Position numbers and translations under genes: made by a program. From contig JAFGXL010000010.1 in NCBI GenBank assembly GCA_016936655.1, forward strand, positions 1-63,448: 63,448 nt of DNA, written 5' to 3'. This DNA is from Nitrospirota bacterium. GTDB taxonomy: Bacteria; Nitrospirota; Thermodesulfovibrionia; Thermodesulfovibrionales; Dissulfurispiraceae. Shown piece by piece: positions 19,125 through 27,548 of the stretch. A model generated the notes under the pieces. That model was not told the DNA's origin and did no database searches. It saw only the letters and a program-made list of their open reading frames with translations. Numbering within the stretch: the stretch's first letter is position 1; every line of letters starts with the position of its first letter.

Positions 19125-20186
19125 TTATTTAAAGGCTCTCATTTTTTTAACTATGTTCTCAAGTGTCTTTAGGAAAATGCTGTTTTCTTTTTCGTTCCCT
19201 ACTGTAACTCTCAAGCATCCTTTAATCGCTCCGGAAATATTCTTTATAAGGATGCCTTTGCTTAACAGCTCATTAAATATGGTGTCAGCAGATGCTGTTT
19301 TAAATAGTATGAAATTGGCTTCCGAAGGATAAGCCTCTATGCCATTTATTGAGCATAGCCCGTCGTATAGACGCTGGCGTTCAGAAACTATTTTTTTAAT
19401 ATTTATCTTTCTCTCTTTTTTGTTTTTGAGACCTTCAATCGCAGCAGATTGTGAGAGTGCATTGACATTGTATGGCAGCCTCACCTTGTTGAGCTCATTG
19501 ATGATCAGAGGATTTGCTGCTGCAAAACCTGTGCGCAGTCCAGCAAATCCGATTTTGCTAAGAGTTCGCAGAATAACAAGATTCGGCAGATCATTTAGCA
19601 TAGGCATAAAACCGCTCTCACTAGCAAATGGCTGGTAAGCTTCATCAACAATTACTATGCCTTTTGATGCCCGAATTATCTTCAGTATTGTTTCTGATGA
19701 GAAACAATTGCCGGTTGGATTGTTCGGATTGCTGAGAAATATAAGCTTTGGATTAATTTTCTTTACAGCATTAAGCATCTTGGCTTCATCAAGGTCAAAA
19801 TCCTTATTGAGAGGAACGCCTACAAATTTTACGCCGAAAGATTTTGAGATAATCGAATACATTGCAAAGGTGGGTACCGGGCAGAGCACAGGCCCTCCAT
19901 ATACTGTGACAAGACAGCTGATGAGTTCATCAGATCCGTTGCCGCACACAATCATATCAGAAGATATTCCTGCATTGTTGGCCAGTGTTTTTCTGAGCAT
20001 CTTTGCCTCTGGATCAGGGTATCTGTTGAGCGGAACAGCAAGAGTAGCTTTAAGGTTTAAGCCAGAAACTGTGTACGGGCTTTCATTTCCATCGAGTTTT
20101 ATTCTGCATTTGATATCTCTTGCTGAATAAGGACTGAGTGCCCGGATGTTTTTCTTGGGAAGGGCAGAGAGCTTTTTTTCATTCAT
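19125..20186 (-). CDS. hisC: Histidinol-phosphate aminotransferase
   Basis: 353-residue fold-type I PLP aminotransferase. GNGSDELI binds the cofactor phosphate, SNPNNPTG is the conserved Asn-Pro region, IVDEAYQPF carries the Asp that contacts the pyridine nitrogen, and RTLSKIGFAGLRTGF carries the Schiff-base Lys. The ATG lies 5 nt after a near-consensus -10 box with no ribosome site, so it is probably translated from a leaderless mRNA. Confidence 0.95.
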   Translation of the reverse strand: MNEKKLSALPKKNIRALSPYSARDIKCRIKLDGNESPYTVSGLNLKATLAVPLNRYPDPEAKMLRKTLANNAGISSDMIVCGNGSDELISCLVTVYGGPVLCPVPTFAMYSIISKSFGVKFVGVPLNKDFDLDEAKMLNAVKKINPKLIFLSNPNNPTGNCFSSETILKIIRASKGIVIVDEAYQPFASESGFMPMLNDLPNLVILRTLSKIGFAGLRTGFAAANPLIINELNKVRLPYNVNALSQSAAIEGLKNKKERKINIKKIVSERQRLYDGLCSINGIEAYPSEANFILFKTASADTIFNELLSKGILIKNISGAIKGCLRVTVGNEKENSIFLKTLENIVKKMRAFK

Positions 20187-20191
20187 TGTTT

Positions 20192-20242
20192 ATATTATCC
20201 TTAACATGTGTCATTGTCAATGCTGATCGTGTGCTGTATAAT
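20192..20242. promoter_or_regulatory. Divergent promoters of hisC and the IMPase gene, overlapping -35 boxes
   Basis: Reverse strand: TTGACA (20220-20215), 17 nt, TAATAT (20197-20192), 5 nt, hisC ATG. Forward strand: TTGTCA (20214-20219), 17 nt, TATAAT (20237-20242), 10 nt, ATG of the next gene. The two -35 hexamers share ATTGTCAA, so polymerase binding to one should exclude the other. Both layouts leave almost no leader. Confidence 0.75.
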
Positions 20243-20252
20243 GTTCGGATAG

Positions 20253-21038
20253 ATGGATATTAATTTGCTCAGACAAATAGGCAGCAAACTTTTTAAGGAG
20301 ATCGGACAGACCAGGCATATGCCTTTTTCTCAGGAGCCGATCACAAAAGGCGCTGGCGGAGACAGGACATTTCCTATTGATAAAAAAGCTGAGGACATCA
20401 TAATTAGCTCTCTGGAGTCTTTTGATATTCCTTTGAGCATTATATCAGAAGAACTCGGAACAACGGATATGAAAGGCGGAGGCCAGTATGTAGTTATAGA
20501 CCCTGTTGACGGCAGCAAGAATGCTATAACAGGCATCCCGCTTTATTGCACATCCATAGCTGTTGCTGATTCCGACAATGTCGGAAGTATAAGGCTAGGA
20601 TATGTGCTTAATCTGCTAACCGGCGATGAATTTTGGGCAGAAAAGGGAAGAGGCTCATATTTTAATGGTCAGCGCATTTATACACAGAAAGATGATACTA
20701 TCTATCTTGTCAACTATGAAGCTCAGAACCCGGGAGTTGATATCCCCAAGATACAGCAGCTCTTCTCAAAGGCGAGACGCACGAGATGTTTTGGCGCAAC
20801 TGCTTTATCTATTTCGTATGTAGCTTATGGAGCTTCGAGCGTTTTTGTCACTCCAGCTCCCTCAAGAACATTCGACTTTAGCGCAGGATATCTCTTGGTC
20901 AATGAGGCAGGAGGTATTGTGACAAGTTATGATGGGAGTCCTATTGAACATATAGAGCTGGGCATCAAAAAGAGAACTACTCTTCTGGCAGCAGCCAATA
21001 AGACACTTCATCAAAAGTCTATTGATCTGATATCCTGA
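20253..21038 (+). CDS. Inositol monophosphatase/fructose-1,6-bisphosphatase superfamily enzyme
   Basis: 261 residues. Metal-binding motifs of the Li-sensitive phosphatase superfamily are clear: SEELG (first Glu), DPVDGSKNA (the DPxDGT-like motif with Ser for Thr), and PAPSRTFDFSAGYLLVNEAGG in place of the usual WDxAAG motif. The last motif has Phe-Asp rather than Trp-Asp. The architecture is closer to archaeal-type dual IMPase/FBPase enzymes than to SuhB. Substrate unknown; a gluconeogenic FBPase role is possible. Confidence 0.82.
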   Translation: MDINLLRQIGSKLFKEIGQTRHMPFSQEPITKGAGGDRTFPIDKKAEDIIISSLESFDIPLSIISEELGTTDMKGGGQYVVIDPVDGSKNAITGIPLYCTSIAVADSDNVGSIRLGYVLNLLTGDEFWAEKGRGSYFNGQRIYTQKDDTIYLVNYEAQNPGVDIPKIQQLFSKARRTRCFGATALSISYVAYGASSVFVTPAPSRTFDFSAGYLLVNEAGGIVTSYDGSPIEHIELGIKKRTTLLAAANKTLHQKSIDLIS

Positions 21039-21083
21039 TTATCCGTGGTTTTGCCTGATTTTGAGCAGGCACTCAAGAAGTGT

Positions 21084-21102
21084 GTTACATTGTATATGTA
21101 AC
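21084..21102 (+). promoter_or_regulatory. Inverted repeat (possible operator) before the 117-residue gene
   Basis: GTTACAT (21084-21090), 5 nt, ATGTAAC (21096-21102), a perfect 7-bp inverted repeat. It ends 16 nt before the ATG at 21119 and overlaps the likely -10 region. Confidence 0.45.
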
Positions 21103-21118
21103 GTGTGAGGAGATAAAA

Positions 21119-21472
21119 ATGTCCGACAAAAACCAAAAAAATAGATTAATGGAAAATGACAGAGTATACGAATCCGCAATCGCCAGTATGAGGGATGGTC
21201 TAAAGAGCGGGCTCAGCTTTAGTGAAGCATGCAGCATTATGGATGTTACTGATCCAGAGTTGAGAAGGTTTATAGAGGACGATGCGCTAAAAATAGTTAT
21301 CGCAGAGATGCACTATGGAAAAGGCACTGCGCTAAAAGAGCTGTCAAGAATGCTGAGGCTTCCTTACGCTGTAGTGTATGAGGCTAATATAGAAATGCTT
21401 GAGGATGCAGGACTATCAGCTGCAGAAATTTATAAGCATGAGAATTTTGATAATGCTGTTGGGAATGCATGA
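21119..21472 (+). CDS. Hypothetical protein, 117 residues
   Basis: Not recognised. It is soluble, mildly acidic and largely helical. The segment GTALKELSRMLRLPYAVVYEANIEML looks like a possible helix-turn-helix, and the FSEACSIMDVTDPELRRFIED part could form another small helical unit; both are guesses from pattern. ATG 21119 is chosen because GAGGAG lies 7-8 nt upstream. A perfect inverted repeat just upstream could be its own operator. It is convergent with the HAD phosphatase gene. Confidence 0.7.
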   Translation: MSDKNQKNRLMENDRVYESAIASMRDGLKSGLSFSEACSIMDVTDPELRRFIEDDALKIVIAEMHYGKGTALKELSRMLRLPYAVVYEANIEMLEDAGLSAAEIYKHENFDNAVGNA

Positions 21473-21503
21473 GCCTGCTGCATGACATTCTGGAGTATTT
21501 TTT

Positions 21504-22178
21504 CTAGAGTTTGTGTTGATCTGATATCATTTTGCATAATTCGTTAAAATCATCAACTGTCTGAAATTCGCTGTGAACAAGCGGTTCTCTCTTTGAGTTA
21601 GGTCTGTTCTTCAAAAAAAGATTTTTAATACCGTACTGTTTTGCTGCACGCAGCACATTTACTGTGTCATCAATGAACATTGTGCGCTCTTTTTCAAAAT
21701 TGATCAGGGTCTGGGCTTTGTGCCAGAACTCTTGCTGCTCTTTGGGATGTCCCATCTCAAAAGAGGTTATGCATTTATCAAAGTATTCTCCGATGGATGT
21801 TTCACGCAGCTTTATTTCAAGGACTTTGTAGTGCGCGTTTGTCACCATAAAAACTTTTTTATTGTTCATCTTTAGCTGAATTAGGAAATCTTTAACATGA
21901 GGATGCACCTCTATCATATGCTTGATCTGCTCTTTGAGCGCCGGGATGTCGAGTTTAAGCTCTTTTGACCAAAAGTCTATGTCTGTCCAGTTTAGAGTGC
22001 CTTCATGAGCTTTATATTTTGCGCTCAGCAGTTCTTTAGCTTTTCCGAATGTTATATCATGTTTCTCTGAGTATTTTTCAGGAACAAGGTGTTCCCAGAA
22101 GTAGTCATCGAAGTATTTGTCCAGAAGCGTGCCATCCATGTCCAGAAGCACATGGGTTATCTGGCTAAAGGGGATCAA
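21504..22178 (-). CDS. HAD-superfamily phosphatase, YrfG-like
   Basis: 224 residues. HAD motif I is LLDMDGTLLD, motif II VTNA, motif III the Lys in GHPK, and motif IV MFIDDTVNVLRAA. The opening DMDGTLLDKYFDDYFWEHLVP closely resembles YrfG, the GMP/IMP nucleotidase of E. coli, so a nucleotidase role is plausible. Translation starts at TTG 22178, overlapping the TGA of the upstream gene (TTGA), with AGGAG 5-6 nt before. Confidence 0.8.
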   Translation of the reverse strand: MIPFSQITHVLLDMDGTLLDKYFDDYFWEHLVPEKYSEKHDITFGKAKELLSAKYKAHEGTLNWTDIDFWSKELKLDIPALKEQIKHMIEVHPHVKDFLIQLKMNNKKVFMVTNAHYKVLEIKLRETSIGEYFDKCITSFEMGHPKEQQEFWHKAQTLINFEKERTMFIDDTVNVLRAAKQYGIKNLFLKNRPNSKREPLVHSEFQTVDDFNELCKMISDQHKL

Positions 22179-22756
22179 TCCTGCTCCTCATACCACGATC
22201 TGTCTATGTAGCGTTTAGTCTTTTCGTGTGTAATGGACATTATTTCTCTAAGCTCGCTGAAAATTTCATCAAAAATTTCTGTGTCATCAACATCATCCGT
22301 CTCGATCTCATAGAAGTATGAAAGCTCATATTCAGTAATGTCTTCTTCAGGCCCTGTGATATGTTTTTTTAGCAGGAATGGCTCTATGTCGGGGAACTCT
22401 TCCTGAATCTCTTCCGTAAGGTTTTCAAGATCAGGTTCACCATAGAGTATTGGCAGCTTGATCGTAAGGTTAATTTCTATAAAGTTGTCGCTGTTCTCAT
22501 CTTCATCATTTTCATCGTCTTCTTTTTCATCAAAAGGATCCTTGTATATTGTGGCTCCGGACTGTATTACATCGTAATTAAAAGAAACTACTGCTGTGAG
22601 CGGATATGGCAGAGTATCCATGTCCGGCATTGTAACAGTCATTCTGCTTTCACGCTCCAAAGAAAACTGCTCTATAAATACCTGCATGCTGAGTATCTGG
22701 AGATGTTTTCTTGCTGATTCGGCGATCGCCATCTGGAGTTCTTCGAAGCGGACCAT
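22175..22756 (-). CDS. Hypothetical acidic protein, 193 residues
   Basis: Not recognised. The centre is a run of Glu, Asp and Asn (about residues 76-90, DEKEDDENDEDEN), flanked by beta-rich stretches (NFIEINLTIKLPIL; ITEYELSYFYEIETDDVDD). A GGAGG site lies before ATG 22756. It overlaps the HAD gene by 4 nt, so the two are coupled. No signal peptide or membrane segment is visible. Confidence 0.7.
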   Translation of the reverse strand: MVRFEELQMAIAESARKHLQILSMQVFIEQFSLERESRMTVTMPDMDTLPYPLTAVVSFNYDVIQSGATIYKDPFDEKEDDENDEDENSDNFIEINLTIKLPILYGEPDLENLTEEIQEEFPDIEPFLLKKHITGPEEDITEYELSYFYEIETDDVDDTEIFDEIFSELREIMSITHEKTKRYIDRSWYEEQD

Positions 22757-22835
22757 ATTGCCTCCGTAAAAAAATTACTGCAACGATTTTTGCTTGCTTT
22801 AACCGTTTCGAAATTATAACATGAATGCAATGGAT

Positions 22836-23549
22836 ATGACGAACAGGACAGCGCTGATTACAGGTGCAGCAGGCGGACTCGGAAGGGCAGTTGCTGATCA
22901 ATTTTATAAAAATGGATATTTTGTTGCCCTCAACTATTTCAGTTCTGCCAGAGCAGCGGAAGATATTGCTGTATGTATGGGAGACAGGGCGTCCGCTATT
23001 CAGGCTGATGTAAGCATATATGCTGATGCAGTACGCATGGTAGAGACTGCTGCTAAACTGACAGGCAGCATAAATGTTGTTGTGGCTAATGCGGCTGTTA
23101 CTGCTGATGCATTGCTGATAAAACAGAAAGAGCAAGCATGGGACCGGATAATGGATGTAAATCTAAAGGGAGGATTCAATACAGTTAAAGCCTGCGTTCC
23201 GTATATGAACTACGGCGGAAGCATAATAATTATATCATCATACTCAGGACTAAAAGGCAAGGCTGGTCAAGCTGCCTACAGCGCTTCCAAAGCTGCGCTG
23301 GCTGGTTTAATGAAGACAGCTGCTATTGAACTGGCTGATCAGAATATAAGGGTGAATATGCTGCTTCCCGGTTATATGGATACTCCTATGGGAAGAAGAA
23401 ACGAGACAGCGATGGATGCTGCACGCAGTGAGAGTATTCTGGGCAGGTTGTCTTGTCCGAAAGAGGCTGCGGAGCTTATTTATTTAATAGCATCCTCTTC
23501 ATCCATAACAGGGCAGATATTCTGTCTGGACAGCAGGATAATCTGGTAG
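22836..23549 (+). CDS. SDR-family oxidoreductase (FabG-like)
   Basis: Short-chain dehydrogenase with TGAAGGLG for NAD(P) binding, the ANAAV segment for NNAG, and the catalytic Ser, Tyr and Lys in SSYSGLKGKAGQAAYSASKAA. The C-terminus (GQIFCLDSRIIW) departs from the usual GQ-DGG ending. Three in-frame ATG codons occur (22821, 22830, 22836); 22836 gives the usual MTNRTALITGA start and leaves room for the TATAAC box at 22815-22820. It lies 13 nt before bioD, so a role in making the pimeloyl moiety of biotin is possible but unproven. Confidence 0.8.
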   Translation: MTNRTALITGAAGGLGRAVADQFYKNGYFVALNYFSSARAAEDIAVCMGDRASAIQADVSIYADAVRMVETAAKLTGSINVVVANAAVTADALLIKQKEQAWDRIMDVNLKGGFNTVKACVPYMNYGGSIIIISSYSGLKGKAGQAAYSASKAALAGLMKTAAIELADQNIRVNMLLPGYMDTPMGRRNETAMDAARSESILGRLSCPKEAAELIYLIASSSSITGQIFCLDSRIIW

Positions 23550-23562
23550 GTATGGGCGATAT

Positions 23563-24282
23563 ATGACAAAAGGAGTGTTTATAACAGGGACAGATACAGG
23601 GGTAGGAAAGACATTTGTGTCATGTATGATACTTCGATGGCTGGTAAAAAAAGGCATAAGACCCGGAGCTATGAAGCCTGTTGAGACAGGCTGCCTAACC
23701 ACTGGTTCAGGGCTTCTGCCTGCTGATGCTGCTTCATTAAAAGCTGCATCAGGCATGCAGAATGATATTTCAGACATTGTGCCATATATGTTCGACAAGC
23801 CTCTTTCTCCATATGCTGCGTCAATGAAGGATGGGAGGATTATAGATCCTCGCCTTATAATTAGCCAGTATGTGTCTTTAAAATCTTCATTCGATTTCAT
23901 GGTGGTTGAAGGAGCTGGCGGACTCCTTGTGCCTGTATGCAGCGGTACGAGCGCTGGCATAGGCAGAAGCGCCTACTTTTACTCTGATCTTGTAAGGGAT
24001 CTTCAGCTGCCTCTGCTGATTGTCGCAAGGGCAGGTCTGGGAACAATCAATCATACAATGCTGACAGTAAGGTGCGCTCTTGATGAGGGATTAAGGGTAG
24101 CTGGTGTTGTGCTTAATAGCGCTTCAGGTGCTTCCAGCGATATTTCTGAAGAGACTAATATGTCTGTTCTGGCCAATATATGCCCTGTGCCTGTGATAGT
24201 GAGCATCGGATACCTAGGTGGGGATGTTGATACTTATGATGATGAGGCAGAGAGGTTGATATCTGTTCTTCTCTCTTTGTAA
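23563..24282 (+). CDS. bioD: ATP-dependent dethiobiotin synthetase
   Basis: 239 residues. BioD closes the ureido ring of dethiobiotin. GTDTGVGKT is the P-loop, KPVETGC the substrate segment, and VVEGAGGLLVPV the conserved Gly-rich motif. It follows the SDR gene closely and is convergent with moaE. No bioA, bioB or bioF is in the window. Confidence 0.95.
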   Translation: MTKGVFITGTDTGVGKTFVSCMILRWLVKKGIRPGAMKPVETGCLTTGSGLLPADAASLKAASGMQNDISDIVPYMFDKPLSPYAASMKDGRIIDPRLIISQYVSLKSSFDFMVVEGAGGLLVPVCSGTSAGIGRSAYFYSDLVRDLQLPLLIVARAGLGTINHTMLTVRCALDEGLRVAGVVLNSASGASSDISEETNMSVLANICPVPVIVSIGYLGGDVDTYDDEAERLISVLLSL

Positions 24283-24307
24283 TTAGTAAAGAGTAAGGCT
24301 AGGTAAT

Positions 24308-24655
24308 CTAGTATTCCTGTTCGACAACCACTTCTTTTTTGATAGCTGATACCAGACATTCAAGAGCCGGCAGAACATCGGTTCTGAATCTTCCTGCAAC
24401 CGCTACATACATTATAGTGTCACCTATGTTAAGGTCGCCTTCGTTTATCCATACCTTTACAGCCTGTATCCCGTCTTTTGCTTTATATTCATCTATCAGC
24501 TGGTTTAGCCTTGAGTGGTCAGCTGATAATTTTACTCCACTTACGGGTTTGCCATCCTTGGATGTAGCTCTTACCAGACCGTTATGCGCAAGGATCATCC
24601 CAAGTTCGCGAGGATCTGCTTCCTTTTTTATCTCATTTATCCATTTGTTTATCAT
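24308..24655 (-). CDS. moaE: Molybdopterin synthase catalytic subunit, MoaE-like
   Basis: 115 residues, shorter than E. coli MoaE (about 150). The core NGLVRATSKDGKPVSG, VWINEGDLNIGDTIMYVAVAGRFR and C-terminal LVSAIKKEVVVEQEY match the compact MoaE-like family of anaerobes. MoaE inserts the dithiolene sulphurs in molybdopterin with MoaD, which is not seen here. The formate dehydrogenase at 39487 would use the cofactor. It lies 1 nt from panD. Confidence 0.75.
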   Translation of the reverse strand: MINKWINEIKKEADPRELGMILAHNGLVRATSKDGKPVSGVKLSADHSRLNQLIDEYKAKDGIQAVKVWINEGDLNIGDTIMYVAVAGRFRTDVLPALECLVSAIKKEVVVEQEY

Positions 24656-24656
24656 T

Positions 24657-25046
24657 TTAATTACCCTTACCTGAAGTCGGTACTATATGGTTTGTGTGCT
24701 CCAAAGGATTATTTTTTGAATCAACCTTTATCACAGTGGGCTTAAAGTCAGCTATTTCCGCATCGTTGAGATGGCAGTATGCAAATATTATGATAGTATC
24801 GCCAACAAGGCCTTTTCTTGCTGTAGGACCGTTAAGGCATATCTCCCTTGATCCCCGCTTGCCTGGTATTACGTATGTTTCGAACCTTTCCCCATTGTTC
24901 AGGTTGCTAATCATGACTTGTTCATAAGGCTTCATGTCAGCCATCTCGATGAGTTCGGTGTCTATTGTAATGCTGCCTTCGTATGTGAGGTTAGACTCTG
25001 TTATAGTGGCTCTATGTATTTTTGATCTGAGAAAACATCTGAGCAT
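24657..25046 (-). CDS. panD: Aspartate 1-decarboxylase
   Basis: 129 residues. PanD makes beta-alanine for pantothenate. The self-processing site is visible as YEGSITID: cleavage at Gly-Ser yields the pyruvoyl group on the alpha chain. KIHRATIT at the N-terminus, GERFETYVIPG and LNGPTARKGLVGD are family motifs. A weak AAAGGA site precedes the ATG. It lies in a compact reverse-strand run with gatC and moaE. Confidence 0.96.
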   Translation of the reverse strand: MLRCFLRSKIHRATITESNLTYEGSITIDTELIEMADMKPYEQVMISNLNNGERFETYVIPGKRGSREICLNGPTARKGLVGDTIIIFAYCHLNDAEIADFKPTVIKVDSKNNPLEHTNHIVPTSGKGN

Positions 25047-25062
25047 TTTTTTGATATCCTTT

Positions 25063-25350
25063 CTATTCGATTATTTTAGGCACCCTGTAAAACTTATCTG
25101 TGTGATCAGGCGCATTCATCAGGGCATCCTTCCTGCTTAACGAGGGCGCTGCGCTGTCTTCGCGCATTACATTATTGATCTTCAGCACGTGCGAGGTAGT
25201 CTCAACACCGTCAGTGTTGAGACTGCTTAGCTGTTCTACATAATCGAGTATTTTGTTCAGCTGCAGTTCATATTCTGATATGTCGGATTCATCCAGATGC
25301 AGTCTGGACAGCGTCCCGATTTTGCTTACTTCATTTTTAGTGATTTTCAT
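25063..25350 (-). CDS. gatC: Asp/Glu-tRNA(Asn/Gln) amidotransferase subunit C
   Basis: 95-residue GatC, the small belt that joins GatA and GatB. The pattern VSKIGTLSRLHLDESD, LNKILDYVEQLSSLNTDGVETTSHV and the C-terminal FYRVPKIIE are typical. It is unlinked to gatBA at 10110-13024, a split often seen in bacteria. It starts 12 nt after the pcrA stop. Confidence 0.95.
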   Translation of the reverse strand: MKITKNEVSKIGTLSRLHLDESDISEYELQLNKILDYVEQLSSLNTDGVETTSHVLKINNVMREDSAAPSLSRKDALMNAPDHTDKFYRVPKIIE

Positions 25351-25362
25351 GCGGTGTATGCC

Positions 25363-27468
25363 TCAAATTTTTTCGAGATTAGCGAATCTGGCACAGAGGC
25401 GCTTTATGCCTACGCCTGAGAAGTTTACTGTAACCTTTGTGTCTTCCCCATCTCCGCTGCAGTCTCTAATGATGCCGACTCCCCATGAAGGGTGTTTTAC
25501 TCTTGAGCCTACAATATACAGTGCAGCAGGTTTTTTGGGTGTAGGTTTTATTATATTTTTTGGTGTTTCAATCTTTTTCTGAATCTTCTCTATGCATTTG
25601 CAGTGTTCTTTTGGTATATCCAGAAGGAACCTTGATGGCTCCTGATCCTGTACCCTTGAGTATAGTTTTCTTCTTTTTACGCTTGTAAGGCATAGGATGT
25701 TTCTTGCCCTTGTCATGCCCACATAGCAAAGTCGCCTTTCTTCCTGAAGCTCCGTAGGGTTTTTCATAGCCTTGAAATAAGGCAATATACCTTCTTCCAT
25801 TCCTACCATGAACACAACAGGAAATTCCAGACCCTTTGCGCTGTGCAGTGTCATGAGAGAGACGGCTGGCCCGTCAGAAAGGTTGTCTGTGCTTGAGGCA
25901 AGGGAGACCCTGTCCATAAAGTCTTTTACCGGAATACCTTCTGCAGAAGATACAAGCTCTAGTATATTCTGTATGCGTTCATCTTCAAGTTCATCAATAT
26001 ATCCGGTCTGTTCTATAATTTCTTTGAGCATTTCTGCTGAGCTCTTGAAGTTTTTGGCAGCCAGCTTCTTGATTATTTGTGTAAATCCGTTAAGCTTGTC
26101 CTTCATTGACTGCGGCACACTGGTTGTTTTTACAATTACGTCTATAGCTTCAAAAAGGCTGAGGCTGTTTTTCTTTGCCTCCTGCTCAATCTTTGCGAGT
26201 GTGGATGCTCCGATGCCGCGAGCCGGACTGTTTATTACCCTGCGCAGGCTTACATTGTCGCTGTTGTTTGTAATAAGCCTCATGTAAGACAGGACATCTC
26301 TGATCTCCTTGCGGTGATAAAAGCTTATTCCGCTTATTACATTGTATGGTATTCCGTCTGCTCTGAGTGCGTCCTCAAGAGCTCTGGCCTGCATATTTGT
26401 TCTGTATAGTATTGCGAAGCTGTTATATTCGAAACTTCCTCTTAGATAAAAATCTTTTATAATCCGTGACACATATTTTGCCTCTTCATCCTCATTCTGC
26501 AGTATGCAGTATGAAACCTTTTCTCCCTCGCCCTGATCGGTCCAGAGTTTCTTTGACTTTCGTGCAGTATTTTTGGATATTACAGCTCCGGATGCATCGA
26601 GAATATTCTGTGTTGATCTGTAGTTCTGCTCAAGCTTTATAACAGTAGCATTCGGATAGTCTTTTTCGAAGTTTAGTATATTGCTGACATCCGCTCCCCT
26701 GAAACCGTATATGCTCTGGTCATCATCACCGACTGCGCAGATATTCCTGTTTTTTGATGCTAGTGTCTGCATAAGCTTGTATTGAGCTTGATTTGTATCC
26801 TGGAACTCATCTACAAGAAAATAAGAGTACATCTGCTGGTATTTCTCAAGGATTTTAGGATTTTCTATAAATAGTTTTACTGTAAGTGTTATTAGGTCAT
26901 CAAAGTCCAGCGCGTTGCACCTTTTAAGGTCTTCTGTGTATTTTAGATATACCCTTCCGAGCTTCTCATCAAAGCTATACCCATCTCCTTCAGAAAGAAA
27001 CTGCTCAGGAGTTACAAGCGATGACTTTAGATTGCTGATTCTGGCAACAACGCCTTTATAAAGAGCTTCATATATTTTGAATTCACGCAGTATATGTCTG
27101 ATCAGACCCCCCTGGTCATCATCATCATATATTGTGAAGTCAGGTTTATATCCAAGAGCTTTTATCTCTTTTCTCAATATCTTGTTGCATTGTGAATGGA
27201 ATGTGCCTATCCATGAAGACCTCATATCGTCATCTATAAGATTTGATATTCTTGACTTCATCTCAGCAGCAGCCTTGTTTGTGAATGTAACGGTGAATAT
27301 AGAGTCTGGATTTGTCTTTTTCTTTTTTGCAAGGTAAGCAAACTTGTGAGTTATAACCCTTGTCTTTCCGCTGCCGGCGCCTGCAAGAACAAGCAGCGGA
27401 CCTTTAGAATGCAGGATCGCCTCTTTTTGTTGTGTATTTAGGTCGTCTAATAGGACTTCTTTTGCCAT
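25363..27468 (-). CDS. pcrA: ATP-dependent DNA helicase PcrA/UvrD
   Basis: About 701 residues of superfamily 1A helicase. LNTQQKEAI (Q motif), GAGSGKT (Walker A), DEFQDTN (Walker B), GDDDQSIYGFRGAD (motif III), QNYRSTQNIL (motif IV) and VSLMTLHSAKGLEF are all present, and the C-terminal Tudor-like domain ends VGSRVKHPSWGVG. ATG 27468 (MAKEVLLDDLN) is chosen; a longer reading from 27513 would add a hydrophobic stretch absent in PcrA. No ribosome site is seen; TATACT lies 10 nt before. Confidence 0.95.
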   Translation of the reverse strand: MAKEVLLDDLNTQQKEAILHSKGPLLVLAGAGSGKTRVITHKFAYLAKKKKTNPDSIFTVTFTNKAAAEMKSRISNLIDDDMRSSWIGTFHSQCNKILRKEIKALGYKPDFTIYDDDDQGGLIRHILREFKIYEALYKGVVARISNLKSSLVTPEQFLSEGDGYSFDEKLGRVYLKYTEDLKRCNALDFDDLITLTVKLFIENPKILEKYQQMYSYFLVDEFQDTNQAQYKLMQTLASKNRNICAVGDDDQSIYGFRGADVSNILNFEKDYPNATVIKLEQNYRSTQNILDASGAVISKNTARKSKKLWTDQGEGEKVSYCILQNEDEEAKYVSRIIKDFYLRGSFEYNSFAILYRTNMQARALEDALRADGIPYNVISGISFYHRKEIRDVLSYMRLITNNSDNVSLRRVINSPARGIGASTLAKIEQEAKKNSLSLFEAIDVIVKTTSVPQSMKDKLNGFTQIIKKLAAKNFKSSAEMLKEIIEQTGYIDELEDERIQNILELVSSAEGIPVKDFMDRVSLASSTDNLSDGPAVSLMTLHSAKGLEFPVVFMVGMEEGILPYFKAMKNPTELQEERRLCYVGMTRARNILCLTSVKRRKLYSRVQDQEPSRFLLDIPKEHCKCIEKIQKKIETPKNIIKPTPKKPAALYIVGSRVKHPSWGVGIIRDCSGDGEDTKVTVNFSGVGIKRLCARFANLEKI

Positions 27469-27548
27469 TTGATCATTCAGTATAACACAAATGTTCCACT
27501 TCAATAAAGCCAAGTGGCATCTATGTGATTTTTCTCGCTTGATTATAA

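Noticed and set aside
27470-27513. Longer start for pcrA adding about 15 residues
   Set aside because: The extra residues are hydrophobic and not found in PcrA; the ATG at 27468 gives the usual start.
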